NCBI RefSeq assembly: GCF_039543385.1
Contig: NZ_BAABJQ010000005.1
Span: 310,001-374,000, forward strand
Length of the DNA stretch: 64,000 bases
Direction of reading: 5' to 3'
From: Rugosimonospora acidiphila
GTDB taxonomy: Bacteria; Actinomycetota; Actinomycetes; Mycobacteriales; Micromonosporaceae
The notes beneath the pieces were generated by a model. It was given only the letters and a program-made list of their open reading frames with translations, made no database searches and was not told the origin of the DNA. Shown piece by piece: positions 40,504 to 47,543 of the stretch (position 1 is its first letter; every line of letters starts with the position of its first letter). The translations under genes were made by a program, and so were the position numbers.

Positions 40504-41925
40504 GTGCCTGACTCGCCCTTCGGCTTCGGACTACCCGGCGGTGCCGCGCCGGACCCCAACGACCCGGCCCAGATGCAGCAGTTCCTCGGACAGTTGCAGC
40601 AGCTGTTCTCCAGCTCGGGCGGCGGTCCGGTCAACTGGGACCTGGCCCGTCAGGTGGCGCAGGCGACCCTGACCGGCGGCGGCCTGGCAACCGGCGGTCT
40701 GGGCTTCGCGCCGGCCGTCGAGGCGGAGCCGACCGAGCCCCCGCCCGGCGACCCGCGGGTCACCGAGGCGGAATACCAGGCGGTCACCGACGCGCTGCGG
40801 CTGGCGGACCTCTGGCTGGAGCCGGCGTCCGCGCTGCCCTCGGGGATCCAGAACGTCCAGGCGTGGAGCCGGGGCGAGTGGATCACACGCACCCTGCCGG
40901 TGTGGCGCAAGCTGTGCGACCCGGTCGCCGGTCGGATGGTCGGCGCCATGGGCGATCTGGTGCCGGAGGAGATGCGCGGCCAACTCGGCCCCATGCAGTC
41001 CATGGTCGCCACGCTCGGTGGCGCCCTGTTCGGTGGCCAACTGGGCCAGGCGCTCGGCTCGCTGGCCGCCGAGGTGCTCTCCGCCGGTGACATCGGGCTG
41101 CCGCTGGGCCCGGTGGGCACGGCCGCGCTGATGCCGGCGAACATCAGCGCGTACGGCGAGGGGCTGGAGCTGGACGCGGACGAGGTCCGGCTGTACGTGG
41201 CCCTGCGCGAGGCCGCCCACCAGCGACTGTTCGGTCACGTTCCGTGGCTGCGCGGCCACGTGTTCACTGCCGTCGAGACCTACGCGGCCGGCATCCGGGT
41301 CAACCGCGACGCGATCGAGGAGGCGATGGGCCGGCTGGACCCGGGCAACCCGGAGTCCATGCAGGAGCTGTCGGTGGAGGGCATCTTCACGCCGGACGAC
41401 ACCCCGCAGCAGAAGGCCGCGCTGGCCCGCCTGGAGACCGCCCTGGCGCTCGTCGAGGGCTGGGTCTGCCACGTGGTGGACAGCGCCGCCGGTGACCGGC
41501 TCCCGGACGTGATCCGGCTGGCCGAGGCGTTCCGACGGCGGCGCGCTGCGGGCGGGCCGGCCGAGCAGACCTTCGCCGCGCTGGTCGGGCTGGAGCTGCG
41601 GCCCCGCCGGCTGCGCGAGGCCGCCGCGCTGTGGTCGGCGCTGACCGAGCACCGCGGCATCGGCGGCCGGGACGCCCTGTGGGGCCACCCCGACCTGCTC
41701 CCCAGCGAGGAAGACTTCGCCGACCCGGAGGGCTTCGCCCGCTCCCAGCTTGATCTGGGCACCCTGGACATAGACGAGTTCGACTTCGGCTCGCTGGAGA
41801 CCGGCGGACCGGCCGAGCCGGGCGCGACCGAGCCGGGTGGAAAGCCCGAGGCGGACGGCGAGTCCGGCCCCGGCGACGAGCCCGGTGAGGGCGGGCCGGC
41901 CGGCGGGTCCCAGCCTCGTTCCTGA
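40504..41925 (+). CDS. DUF2342-family zinc-dependent metalloprotease-like protein
   Basis: A 473-residue actinobacterial protein. The family segment LREAAHQRLFGHVPWLRGHV near residue 240 contains the EAAHxxLF metal-binding helix that replaces a classic HExxH, and TYAAGIRVNRDAIEEAM follows. The N-terminus (FGFGLPGGAAPDPNDPAQMQ) and the GGALFGGQLGQALGSLA hairpin-like helix are typical. The last 50 residues are acidic Gly/Pro-rich. The GTG at 40504 is used. It is divergent from the PDZ-Lon gene. Proteolytic activity is predicted only from the family annotation. Confidence 0.88.
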   Translation: MPDSPFGFGLPGGAAPDPNDPAQMQQFLGQLQQLFSSSGGGPVNWDLARQVAQATLTGGGLATGGLGFAPAVEAEPTEPPPGDPRVTEAEYQAVTDALRLADLWLEPASALPSGIQNVQAWSRGEWITRTLPVWRKLCDPVAGRMVGAMGDLVPEEMRGQLGPMQSMVATLGGALFGGQLGQALGSLAAEVLSAGDIGLPLGPVGTAALMPANISAYGEGLELDADEVRLYVALREAAHQRLFGHVPWLRGHVFTAVETYAAGIRVNRDAIEEAMGRLDPGNPESMQELSVEGIFTPDDTPQQKAALARLETALALVEGWVCHVVDSAAGDRLPDVIRLAEAFRRRRAAGGPAEQTFAALVGLELRPRRLREAAALWSALTEHRGIGGRDALWGHPDLLPSEEDFADPEGFARSQLDLGTLDIDEFDFGSLETGGPAEPGATEPGGKPEADGESGPGDEPGEGGPAGGSQPRS

Positions 41926-41977
41926 ACCCCGGGCCCCGGCATCCCCGGGGAAGTACCGGCGGACCGGGCGGAGCCCG

Positions 41978-42583
41978 CTAGGCGGGGCTGAGCAGGGCCC
42001 TGGTGGCCTCCCAGCCCTCCAGCGCCGGGTCCAGCCTGGACAGCCCGTCCGGGCCGCTGAGCCGGTGCCAGCCGGGCACGATCGACACCTCGCCGGGGTG
42101 CGGTGCCGCGGCCCGTACCGACTCGGCGTCGGCGGTCAGGTCGATGTCCGGCAGCCAGCCCGGTACCGGCAGCCGGGCGGCCAGCCCCAGCAGCCCCCCG
42201 GTGGCACCGGGCGCCACCGCCAGCGGCCGGCTGGACAGCGGCCGGAGCAGCTTTCCGATCAGCATGGCGGGCAGGTCGGGGGCGTCCGGCGCGACGATGG
42301 CCGCCTGGTCGTACCCGTCTGCCCCGGCGGCCGCGAAGATCGCGTTGGCGGTGAGCTCCGGCACCTCGTACACCGGCATGGTGGGCCAGACCACGGCCGC
42401 GGCCAGTTCGCGGTCCCCGGGCAGGACGGCGACCGCGGGCTCCACCTCGGCGAGGGTGGCCAGCAGGTCCACCACGTCCTCGGCGAGGGCGTGCCGCCAA
42501 CCGGCGGCGTCCACCCCCGGCGGCGTCCAGGAGGGCGGGGACAGCGGCACGACGACGGTGCGGCGGGGTGGCTGGTCGGTCAC
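41978..42583 (-). CDS. GT-A-fold protein resembling DUF2064 glycosyltransferases
   Basis: A 201-residue protein. The stretch ANAIFAAAGADGYDQAAIVA followed by PDAPDLPAML resembles DUF2064 (TIGR04282) proteins, where the acidic residues of the equivalent GSDSPDLP bind metal and nucleotide-sugar. The usual N-terminal KxPxxGxxKTRL motif is absent, so it may be a degenerate or non-catalytic member. The GTG start at 42583 is 3 nt after the stop of the YgjP-type metallopeptidase gene, so the pair is an operon. Function unknown. Confidence 0.6.
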   Translation of the reverse strand: MTDQPPRRTVVVPLSPPSWTPPGVDAAGWRHALAEDVVDLLATLAEVEPAVAVLPGDRELAAAVVWPTMPVYEVPELTANAIFAAAGADGYDQAAIVAPDAPDLPAMLIGKLLRPLSSRPLAVAPGATGGLLGLAARLPVPGWLPDIDLTADAESVRAAAPHPGEVSIVPGWHRLSGPDGLSRLDPALEGWEATRALLSPA

Positions 42584-42586
42584 CGG

Positions 42587-43120
42587 TCAATCCTCGTGGA
42601 TGGGCTCTCCGGAGGCCGCACAGACCCCCTCCAGGTATCCCCGCGCCCGCTCCGCCTTCGGATAGCGGGCCACCAGGGCCCAGAAGGCCGTGCTGTGGCT
42701 GGGTACGACGAGGTGGGCCAGTTCGTGCAGGAGCACGTAGTCGATCACCCAGTCGGGCATGTCGATGATCCGGTCCGAGATCCGGATCGACCGGTCGGCC
42801 GGGGTGCACGACCCCCAGCGACCGTTCTGGTTGCTCACCCAGCGCACGCTGGCCGGCCGGGCGGCGGCGGGGTAGCCGGCCAGGTACCGGTGGGCCAGGC
42901 GGGCGGCCCGGGCGGCGAGTTCGGTATCGCTGCGCCGGCCGCGCTGATCACGCGCGGCCAGGCGCTCCAGCATCCGGTCGACCCACTCGCGCTCCTCGGC
43001 CCGGGAGAATTGATCCGGGATGAGCACGACCACCCGCTCGCCGTCCCGGTATGCGGACACCGTGCGGCGGCGGCGCTCACTGCGTCGCACCTCAACGACG
43101 GGCTTCCGGGTGCTGGCCAT
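42587..43120 (-). CDS. YgjP-type (DUF45) zinc metallopeptidase
   Basis: A 177-residue putative zinc peptidase. The helix LLHELAHLVVPSHSTAFWAL near residue 132 supplies the HExxH zinc motif (HELAH) plus the downstream His, and GRWGSCTPADRSIRIS near residue 105 is the conserved DUF45/WLM-like block. No membrane helix is seen. The ATG at 43120 begins MASTRKPVVEVRRSERRRRT, a basic N-terminus. It is the first gene of a two-gene operon with the GT-A-like protein. Substrate unknown. Confidence 0.88.
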   Translation of the reverse strand: MASTRKPVVEVRRSERRRRTVSAYRDGERVVVLIPDQFSRAEEREWVDRMLERLAARDQRGRRSDTELAARAARLAHRYLAGYPAAARPASVRWVSNQNGRWGSCTPADRSIRISDRIIDMPDWVIDYVLLHELAHLVVPSHSTAFWALVARYPKAERARGYLEGVCAASGEPIHED

Positions 43121-43423
43121 GACTGGCCTAGATCAACCAACGGGCCGACGGGTATCGGGTCACGTGGGCACGCTAACGGGCGGACGCCTACCCTAGGCAA
43201 GCCTCAACTTGATGACCGCCGCCGATAAGGTCCAAGTTATTGCTGATCGCCCGAAAAATTCCTTCGGTCGCTTGCCAGCAACACGCCATTAGTGCGAAAA
43301 GCCTGGCGTGTCCTGGCGGAACGCCCGTGGTCCAGGCCCTGCCGGGGGCAGACTCACGAAGTCGACTTCCGTTCCCGCGTGGGTACCCATACGGGGAATG
43401 GAAAGAGAGCAGAGGAGGGCACC
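43121..43423. promoter_or_regulatory. Divergent region with inverted repeat
   Basis: About 300 nt between the YgjP-type gene and the DUF5679 gene, with no supported coding frame. Part of it (43225-43300) is visibly A+T-richer. An 8-bp inverted repeat ACACGCCA-N15-TGGCGTGT lies at 43281-43311. No promoter hexamers can be assigned with confidence. Confidence 0.35.
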
Positions 43424-43585
43424 GTGGCCGAGACGGCCGAGAAATACAACGGTTACTGCGTGAAATGCAAGGAGAAGCGCGATTTTCAGGGCAACGTAGA
43501 GATCTCTAAGACCGGTATGCGAATGGCCAAGGGCCCCTGTCCGGTCTGCGGCACGACGGTCAACCGCATCCTCGGCAAGGCCTGA
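43424..43585 (+). CDS. DUF5679 small zinc-ribbon protein
   Basis: A 53-residue protein with two CXXC pairs (YCVKCKEKRDF and CPVCGTTVNR) forming a probable zinc ribbon, and the conserved ending NRILGKA. The family is widespread and highly expressed in actinobacteria, but its role is unknown; nucleic-acid or ribosome binding is a guess from size and charge. The GTG at 43424 follows GAGGAGGG, a strong ribosome-binding site. Confidence 0.88.
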   Translation: MAETAEKYNGYCVKCKEKRDFQGNVEISKTGMRMAKGPCPVCGTTVNRILGKA

Positions 43586-43710
43586 GCCCGGTGCCGGGTG
43601 CGGCGCGGTCCATCCGCCGCGCCGTATCCGGCCCACCGCCGAGTCGTTGAACGAGTCGCGTGCCCGACACATTGCGTGATGTCGAGCTGGCGACAACCGC
43701 CCCGGAATCC

Positions 43711-43772
43711 TGTGGATAACTCGGCGTGTCGCTGTGGATGACGCGGTCGATGCCCCATTTCGCTGTGGACAA
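43711..43772 (+). promoter_or_regulatory. Cluster of three DnaA-box-like 9-mers
   Basis: TGTGGATAA (43711-43719), TGTGGATGA (43733-43741) and TGTGGACAA (43764-43772) lie in one orientation within 62 nt of the 219-nt gap before the E1-like gene. The first is the reverse complement of the classical box TTATCCACA, the last that of TTGTCCACA, the form favoured in high-G+C actinobacteria. A DnaA-binding or titration site, or DnaA control of the next gene, is possible. Confidence 0.5.
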
Positions 43773-43804
43773 CGCGAAGCGTCACCATCGCTGATGGTGA
43801 CATC

Positions 43805-44908
43805 GTGCCGGCCATGGACCGACCCATACTGCTTCCCGGCCTGCGCCGTCTGTGGCGCGGCCAGCACAGTCTGCAGCTCGGCACCGACCCTCGGCGCGCG
43901 GTGGTGTTCGACTTCGTCGACCCGGCCACCGCCCGGGTCCTCGACCTGATCGACGGCAGCCGCGGCGACACGCAGATCGTCCGTGAGGCCGCCGGGTTCG
44001 GCGTCCCCACCGAGGCCGCCGAGGCGTTCCTGGCGGCGCTGACCAGGGCCGGGCTCGTCGTCGGGGCGCGCACCCTGCTCCCCGACAACCTGATCGAGCC
44101 GGTACGCCGCCGGCTGGTGACCGAGGTCGCCGCGCTGGCCATGGCCGGCTCGGCGGCCGGCACCCCGGCCGAGGCGGTGCGCCGCCGGGCCGGCGCCCGG
44201 GTGCGGATCAGCGGTCATGGCAGGCTCGCCGCGCCGATCGCGGCGGCGCTGGCGGCGGCCGGGGTCGGGCACGTGGACCCGGCGCTGTCCGGGCGGGTCG
44301 ACGTGACCGACGCCGGGGTGGGCGGGATCCTACCGACCGACACCGGCCGCTGGCGCTCCACCGCCGCCGGGGAGGCCGTGGCCCGGATAGCGCCGGCCAC
44401 CGACCTCCGGCCGCTGCGTGACGACGCCGTCACCTTCGCGGTACACGCCGGGACGCACCGGCCGGCCGAGCTGACCGCCCTCGCGTACGCCCGCCGCCGG
44501 ATCCCCCACCTCGCCCTGGACCTGCGCGACGGCCTCGCGGTCGTGGGGCCGCTGGTCCCGCCCGCCGGCAGCCCCTGCCTCAACTGTGTGGACCTGCACC
44601 GGCGCGACCGGGATCCCGTCTGGCCGGCGTTGGCCGCGCAGCTGTCCACCGGCGGCGAGATCCTGCAGCCGTGCGCGGTGACCACCGTCCTGGTCGCGGT
44701 GGGCTACGCCGCCGACGAGGTTTTGACGTTTCTGGACGGTGGCGTCCCACAAACGATCGGCGTCACGATCGAGATCGCCGGCCCGGGCCGGGAGCGGCGC
44801 CGGACCTGGCCGGCACATCCGAGGTGTGGCTGCGCCCGGGCCGCTCAGCCTGGCTCGGAGCGGGTCCGGTCGGCGAATCCGCGTCCCCGCCGGTTTCGGC
44901 CGGCATGA
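43805..44908 (+). CDS. E1-like / TOMM cyclodehydratase-related protein (Rv3196-like)
   Basis: A 367-residue protein related to the C-protein (leader-binding, ThiF/E1-like) component of azole-forming cyclodehydratases. An N-terminal region resembling a peptide-binding winged-helix fold (about 1-95) precedes a Rossmann segment VRISGHGRLAAPIAAALAAAG with a degenerate nucleotide-binding loop. CLNCVDLHRRDRDPVWPALA and a later RCGC give a four-Cys zinc site, a hallmark of this family. No YcaO partner or precursor peptide is visible nearby, so it is an orphan. The GTG at 43805 or the ATG at 43814 could be the start. The ABC1 kinase gene follows by 14 nt. Confidence 0.78.
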   Translation: MPAMDRPILLPGLRRLWRGQHSLQLGTDPRRAVVFDFVDPATARVLDLIDGSRGDTQIVREAAGFGVPTEAAEAFLAALTRAGLVVGARTLLPDNLIEPVRRRLVTEVAALAMAGSAAGTPAEAVRRRAGARVRISGHGRLAAPIAAALAAAGVGHVDPALSGRVDVTDAGVGGILPTDTGRWRSTAAGEAVARIAPATDLRPLRDDAVTFAVHAGTHRPAELTALAYARRRIPHLALDLRDGLAVVGPLVPPAGSPCLNCVDLHRRDRDPVWPALAAQLSTGGEILQPCAVTTVLVAVGYAADEVLTFLDGGVPQTIGVTIEIAGPGRERRRTWPAHPRCGCARAAQPGSERVRSANPRPRRFRPA

Positions 44909-44922
44909 GAGACAATGATCTG

Positions 44923-46269
44923 GTGACCGACATCCCTCGACGGGCCGTGACCCGTACCGCCAAGCTCGCGTCGCTGCCGCTGGGCTTCGCCGGTCGAGCC
45001 GCCCTCGGCCTCGGCAAGCGGGTCACCGGAATGGCCTCCGACGTGGTGTCCGCCGAGGTCCAGCAGCGCACCGCGGAGCACCTGTTCAGCGTGTTAGGGC
45101 AGCTCAAGGGCGGGGCGATGAAGTTCGGCCAGGCCCTGTCGATCTTCGAGGCGGCGCTGCCCGAGGAACTGGCCGGCCCGTACCGGCAGGCGCTGACCAA
45201 GCTCCAGGAGGCGGCCCCTCCGCTTCCGGCGTCGAGCGTGCACCGGGTCCTGGAGCAGCAGCTCGGCCCGGACTGGCGGGCCAAGTTCCGTGAGTTCGAC
45301 GACTCGCCGGCGGCCGCGGCCAGCATCGGCCAGGTCCACCGGGGGATCTGGAAGAAGGGGCGCGGCGGGATCCCGGTCGCGGTCAAGGTGCAGTACCCGG
45401 GCGCAGGCGAGGCCCTGCTCGCCGACCTGACCCAGCTGTCCCGGATGGCCGGGCTGTTCCGGGTGATCCAGCCGGGGCTGGACATCAAGCCGCTGCTGGC
45501 CGAGCTGCGCGCCCGGATCACCGAGGAGCTGGACTACGAACTGGAGGCGTCCTCGCAGCGCGCGTTCGCCGACGCGTACCAGGGCGACGACCAGATCTAC
45601 GTACCCAAGGTGGTCGCCTCGTCACCACGCGTCCTGGTCACGGAGTGGATCGAGGGCAGGCCGCTGGCGAAGGTGATCTCCGAGGGCACCAAGGAGGAAC
45701 GCGACCACGCCGGCCTGCTGCTGTCCGTGCTGCACTTCTCCGCGCCGACCCGGGCCGGGCTGCTGCATGCCGACCCGCACCCGGGCAACTTCAGGATCCT
45801 GCCGGACGGCCGGCTCGGTGTGATCGACTTCGGGGCGGTGGCCCGGATGCCCGGCGGGCACCCGGAGCCGATCGGCCGGCTGACCCGGATGGCCCTGGAC
45901 GGCGACGCCGACGCGGTGCTGCGGGGCCTGCGCGAGGAGGGGTTCGTCAAGCCCGACGTCGAGGTGGACGCGTCCGCGATCCTGGGATACCTGCGGCCCA
46001 TCCTGGAGCCCATCGCGGTACCCGAGTTCCACTTCACCAGGGCATGGCTGCGCGGCGAGGCGACCCGGGTGGGCAACCCGCGGGGTTCGGCGTACCAGCT
46101 CGGCAAGAACCTCAACCTTCCCCCGTCGTACCTGCTGATCCACCGGGTCACCCTGGGCTCGATCGGCGTGCTGTGCCAACTCGAGGCGACCGCGCCCTAC
46201 CGGGCCGTGGTGGAGCGCTGGCTGCCCGGCTTCGCCGGGCCGGACGCGATCGAGGCACCCGCCGCCTGA
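44923..46269 (+). CDS. ABC1/UbiB/COQ8-family atypical kinase
   Basis: A 448-residue member of the ancient ABC1 kinase-like family linked to quinone metabolism. It has the KxGQ motif in GGAMKFGQALSIF (near residue 67), the Ala-rich loop AAAASIGQVHRG in place of a Gly-rich loop, the lysine in VAVKVQYPG, the catalytic segment HADPHPGNF near residue 283, and IDFGAV as the DFG motif. The GTG at 44923 (VTDIPRRAVTRTAKLASL) is chosen by homology; an ATG six codons upstream is possible. It follows the E1-like gene, as in M. tuberculosis. Its substrate is unknown. Confidence 0.92.
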   Translation: MTDIPRRAVTRTAKLASLPLGFAGRAALGLGKRVTGMASDVVSAEVQQRTAEHLFSVLGQLKGGAMKFGQALSIFEAALPEELAGPYRQALTKLQEAAPPLPASSVHRVLEQQLGPDWRAKFREFDDSPAAAASIGQVHRGIWKKGRGGIPVAVKVQYPGAGEALLADLTQLSRMAGLFRVIQPGLDIKPLLAELRARITEELDYELEASSQRAFADAYQGDDQIYVPKVVASSPRVLVTEWIEGRPLAKVISEGTKEERDHAGLLLSVLHFSAPTRAGLLHADPHPGNFRILPDGRLGVIDFGAVARMPGGHPEPIGRLTRMALDGDADAVLRGLREEGFVKPDVEVDASAILGYLRPILEPIAVPEFHFTRAWLRGEATRVGNPRGSAYQLGKNLNLPPSYLLIHRVTLGSIGVLCQLEATAPYRAVVERWLPGFAGPDAIEAPAA

Positions 46270-46322
46270 CCGCCGGCCGGATCGCCTCGCTCCATCGAGG
46301 GCGTGTCCTCACTGGAGGTGGT

Positions 46323-46358
46323 GCGAGCGCCCGCCCCGGGGAGGGGACGGGCGCTCGC
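46323..46358. terminator. Hairpin after ABC1 kinase gene
   Basis: GCGAGCGCCCG and CGGGCGCTCGC form a perfect 11-bp stem with a 14-nt loop between the convergent kinase and small-protein genes. Confidence 0.65.
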
Positions 46359-46384
46359 TGGTGTGCATGAATTCCGAGACCTCG

Positions 46385-46537
46385 TCAGCGCTGGATTCCC
46401 ATGAGCCTGGTCTGCTCGTTGTGGGCGTTCAGCGCGATTCGGCGGGCGGAGCGGTAAGCCTCAGACGTGTGGTCCTGAGGCCGGCGCATTCGCGCGCGGC
46501 TCAGTGCTTCATGCATGAGTTGTAGGGTCGCGATCAT
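46385..46537 (-). CDS. Small basic protein downstream of whiB7
   Basis: A 50-residue helical protein beginning MIATLQLMHEALSRARMRRP and ending with EQTRLMGIQR. GAGGAG lies 10 nt before the ATG at 46537. The same frame continues upstream to an ATG at 46657, immediately after the whiB7 stop, which would give 90 residues, so the start is uncertain. It is in line with whiB7 and probably co-transcribed, suggesting a stress-related role, but no function is known to me. Confidence 0.6.
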   Translation of the reverse strand: MIATLQLMHEALSRARMRRPQDHTSEAYRSARRIALNAHNEQTRLMGIQR

Positions 46538-46658
46538 CTTGTCGGTGCTCCTCGGTCGGTTCGTACCGGTCTTCACAACAGTTGGCCGGGTCGGCTGCGC
46601 GGCGCGCTGCCGGCGGCTGGCGTTCGTGTGGATCTGAGATCTGCGGTTGCCGCTCATG

Positions 46659-47003
46659 TCAGGCCGCCACCCGGATCTTGGCCGCGACGCGGGACGCCAC
46701 CTCGGCCCGAAGGGCCTCGTCCCTGGCCACGTCCTCCTTGCGCGGACGACCCCGCGGCCGCTTCCGCGGGATGGCGGCACCACGCTCGAAGATCTCCCCG
46801 CCCCAGACGCCCCAGGGCTCGGCCCGGTCCACCGCGCCGGCCAAGCACTCCACCCGGACCGGGCAGTCGCCGCACAGCGACTTCGCCAGTTCGAGCTCGG
46901 CCGGGGCGTCGGAGAACCAAAGGTCGGGGTCAAACCGGCGGCAGGGCAGATCCACACCTACCTCGACATCGATCGTGTCGAGCGATTCCAACGCCAGACT
47001 CAT
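46659..47003 (-). CDS. whiB7: WhiB7/WblC-type antibiotic-response regulator
   Basis: Iron-sulfur regulator that activates intrinsic antibiotic-resistance genes and itself when translation is impaired. The 114-residue protein has cluster cysteines at 21, 44, 47 and 53 (LPCRRFDPDLWF, KSLCGDCPVRVEC), the turn PWGVWGGEIF, and the AT-hook KRPRGRPRKED that distinguishes WhiB7 from other WhiB proteins. The ATG at 47003 is preceded by AGGTGACCGGGAG. Its neighbours, ABC1 kinase and uvrD2, match the mycobacterial locus. A strong terminator-like hairpin 57 nt upstream indicates attenuation control. Confidence 0.95.
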   Translation of the reverse strand: MSLALESLDTIDVEVGVDLPCRRFDPDLWFSDAPAELELAKSLCGDCPVRVECLAGAVDRAEPWGVWGGEIFERGAAIPRKRPRGRPRKEDVARDEALRAEVASRVAAKIRVAA

Positions 47004-47059
47004 CTCCCGGTCACCTCTCTTTCTGTCTCGTTCCCGCACTTCGTAGGCTGGAAATAACT

Positions 47060-47096
47060 GAGGCCGCGGATCCCGGTGTGCGGGTTCCGCGGCCTC
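47060..47096 (-). promoter_or_regulatory. whiB7 leader attenuator hairpin
   Basis: On the minus strand GAGGCCGCGGA pairs with TCCGCGGCCTC (11 bp), and after a single mismatch CCCG pairs with CGGG around a 5-nt loop; AGTTATTTC follows as a weak U-tract. It stands between the upstream small frame and whiB7. whiB7 leaders in mycobacteria and Streptomyces are known to carry a conditional terminator relieved when ribosomes stall on an upstream frame. Confidence 0.75.
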
Positions 47097-47117
47097 GAGG
47101 TGAGCCGGTTCGGTCTG

Positions 47118-47429
47118 TTAGACCGGTCTCCCTCGAGGTGGAACACCGCTGGCTCCGGCGCCGACGGTTGCCGGCGACTTCGCCATTCCGGTGGGCTTGG
47201 CCGTGGAGGAGCCGTTGGTGGGCAGGGCATAGCTTCCCTGCGCCTGGGAACGGACCCCCGCTTGCTGGACGGACTTCTGCTGGGACAGCTGATCCTGGAG
47301 TTTCGCCAGGCTTGGCCGATCGACCACGGCACCCGGAACATCCAGGCGGCCCACGAACCATTCGTGGGCCGGAGCGCACACGGTGATTGACACCGCCGGT
47401 CGCTCATAACGGTGATCGATTGTGTTCAC
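47118..47429 (-). CDS. Unknown 103-residue protein in the whiB7 leader
   Basis: A GTG at 47429 with GGAGGT 7 nt upstream opens a 103-codon frame ending 21 nt before the attenuator stem. The product starts VNTIDHRYERPAVSITVCAP, continues with HEWFVGRLDVPGAVVDRP, and becomes Gln/Ser/Gly-rich. No family is recognised. It may be an independent small gene between uvrD2 and whiB7, or act as the translated leader whose ribosome occupancy decides read-through into whiB7. Known whiB7 leader frames are much shorter, so the second role is speculative. Confidence 0.55.
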   Translation of the reverse strand: MNTIDHRYERPAVSITVCAPAHEWFVGRLDVPGAVVDRPSLAKLQDQLSQQKSVQQAGVRSQAQGSYALPTNGSSTAKPTGMAKSPATVGAGASGVPPRGRPV

Positions 47430-47470
47430 GGTGCCCACCTCCTGCTGTTCGCTCGATCCGACATTCCAAG

Positions 47471-47488
47471 GGCAGCCGGAGAGCTGCC
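47471..47488 (-). other. Hairpin between uvrD2 and the whiB7 leader frame
   Basis: GGCAGC-CGGAGA-GCTGCC, a perfect 6-bp stem, between the uvrD2 stop (47544) and the leader frame start (47429). Confidence 0.4.
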
Positions 47489-47543
47489 GCTCGTGTGGTG
47501 TGCTTGCAGGCTATTCCCACGCCCGCGAGCGAGGCAAACGATT

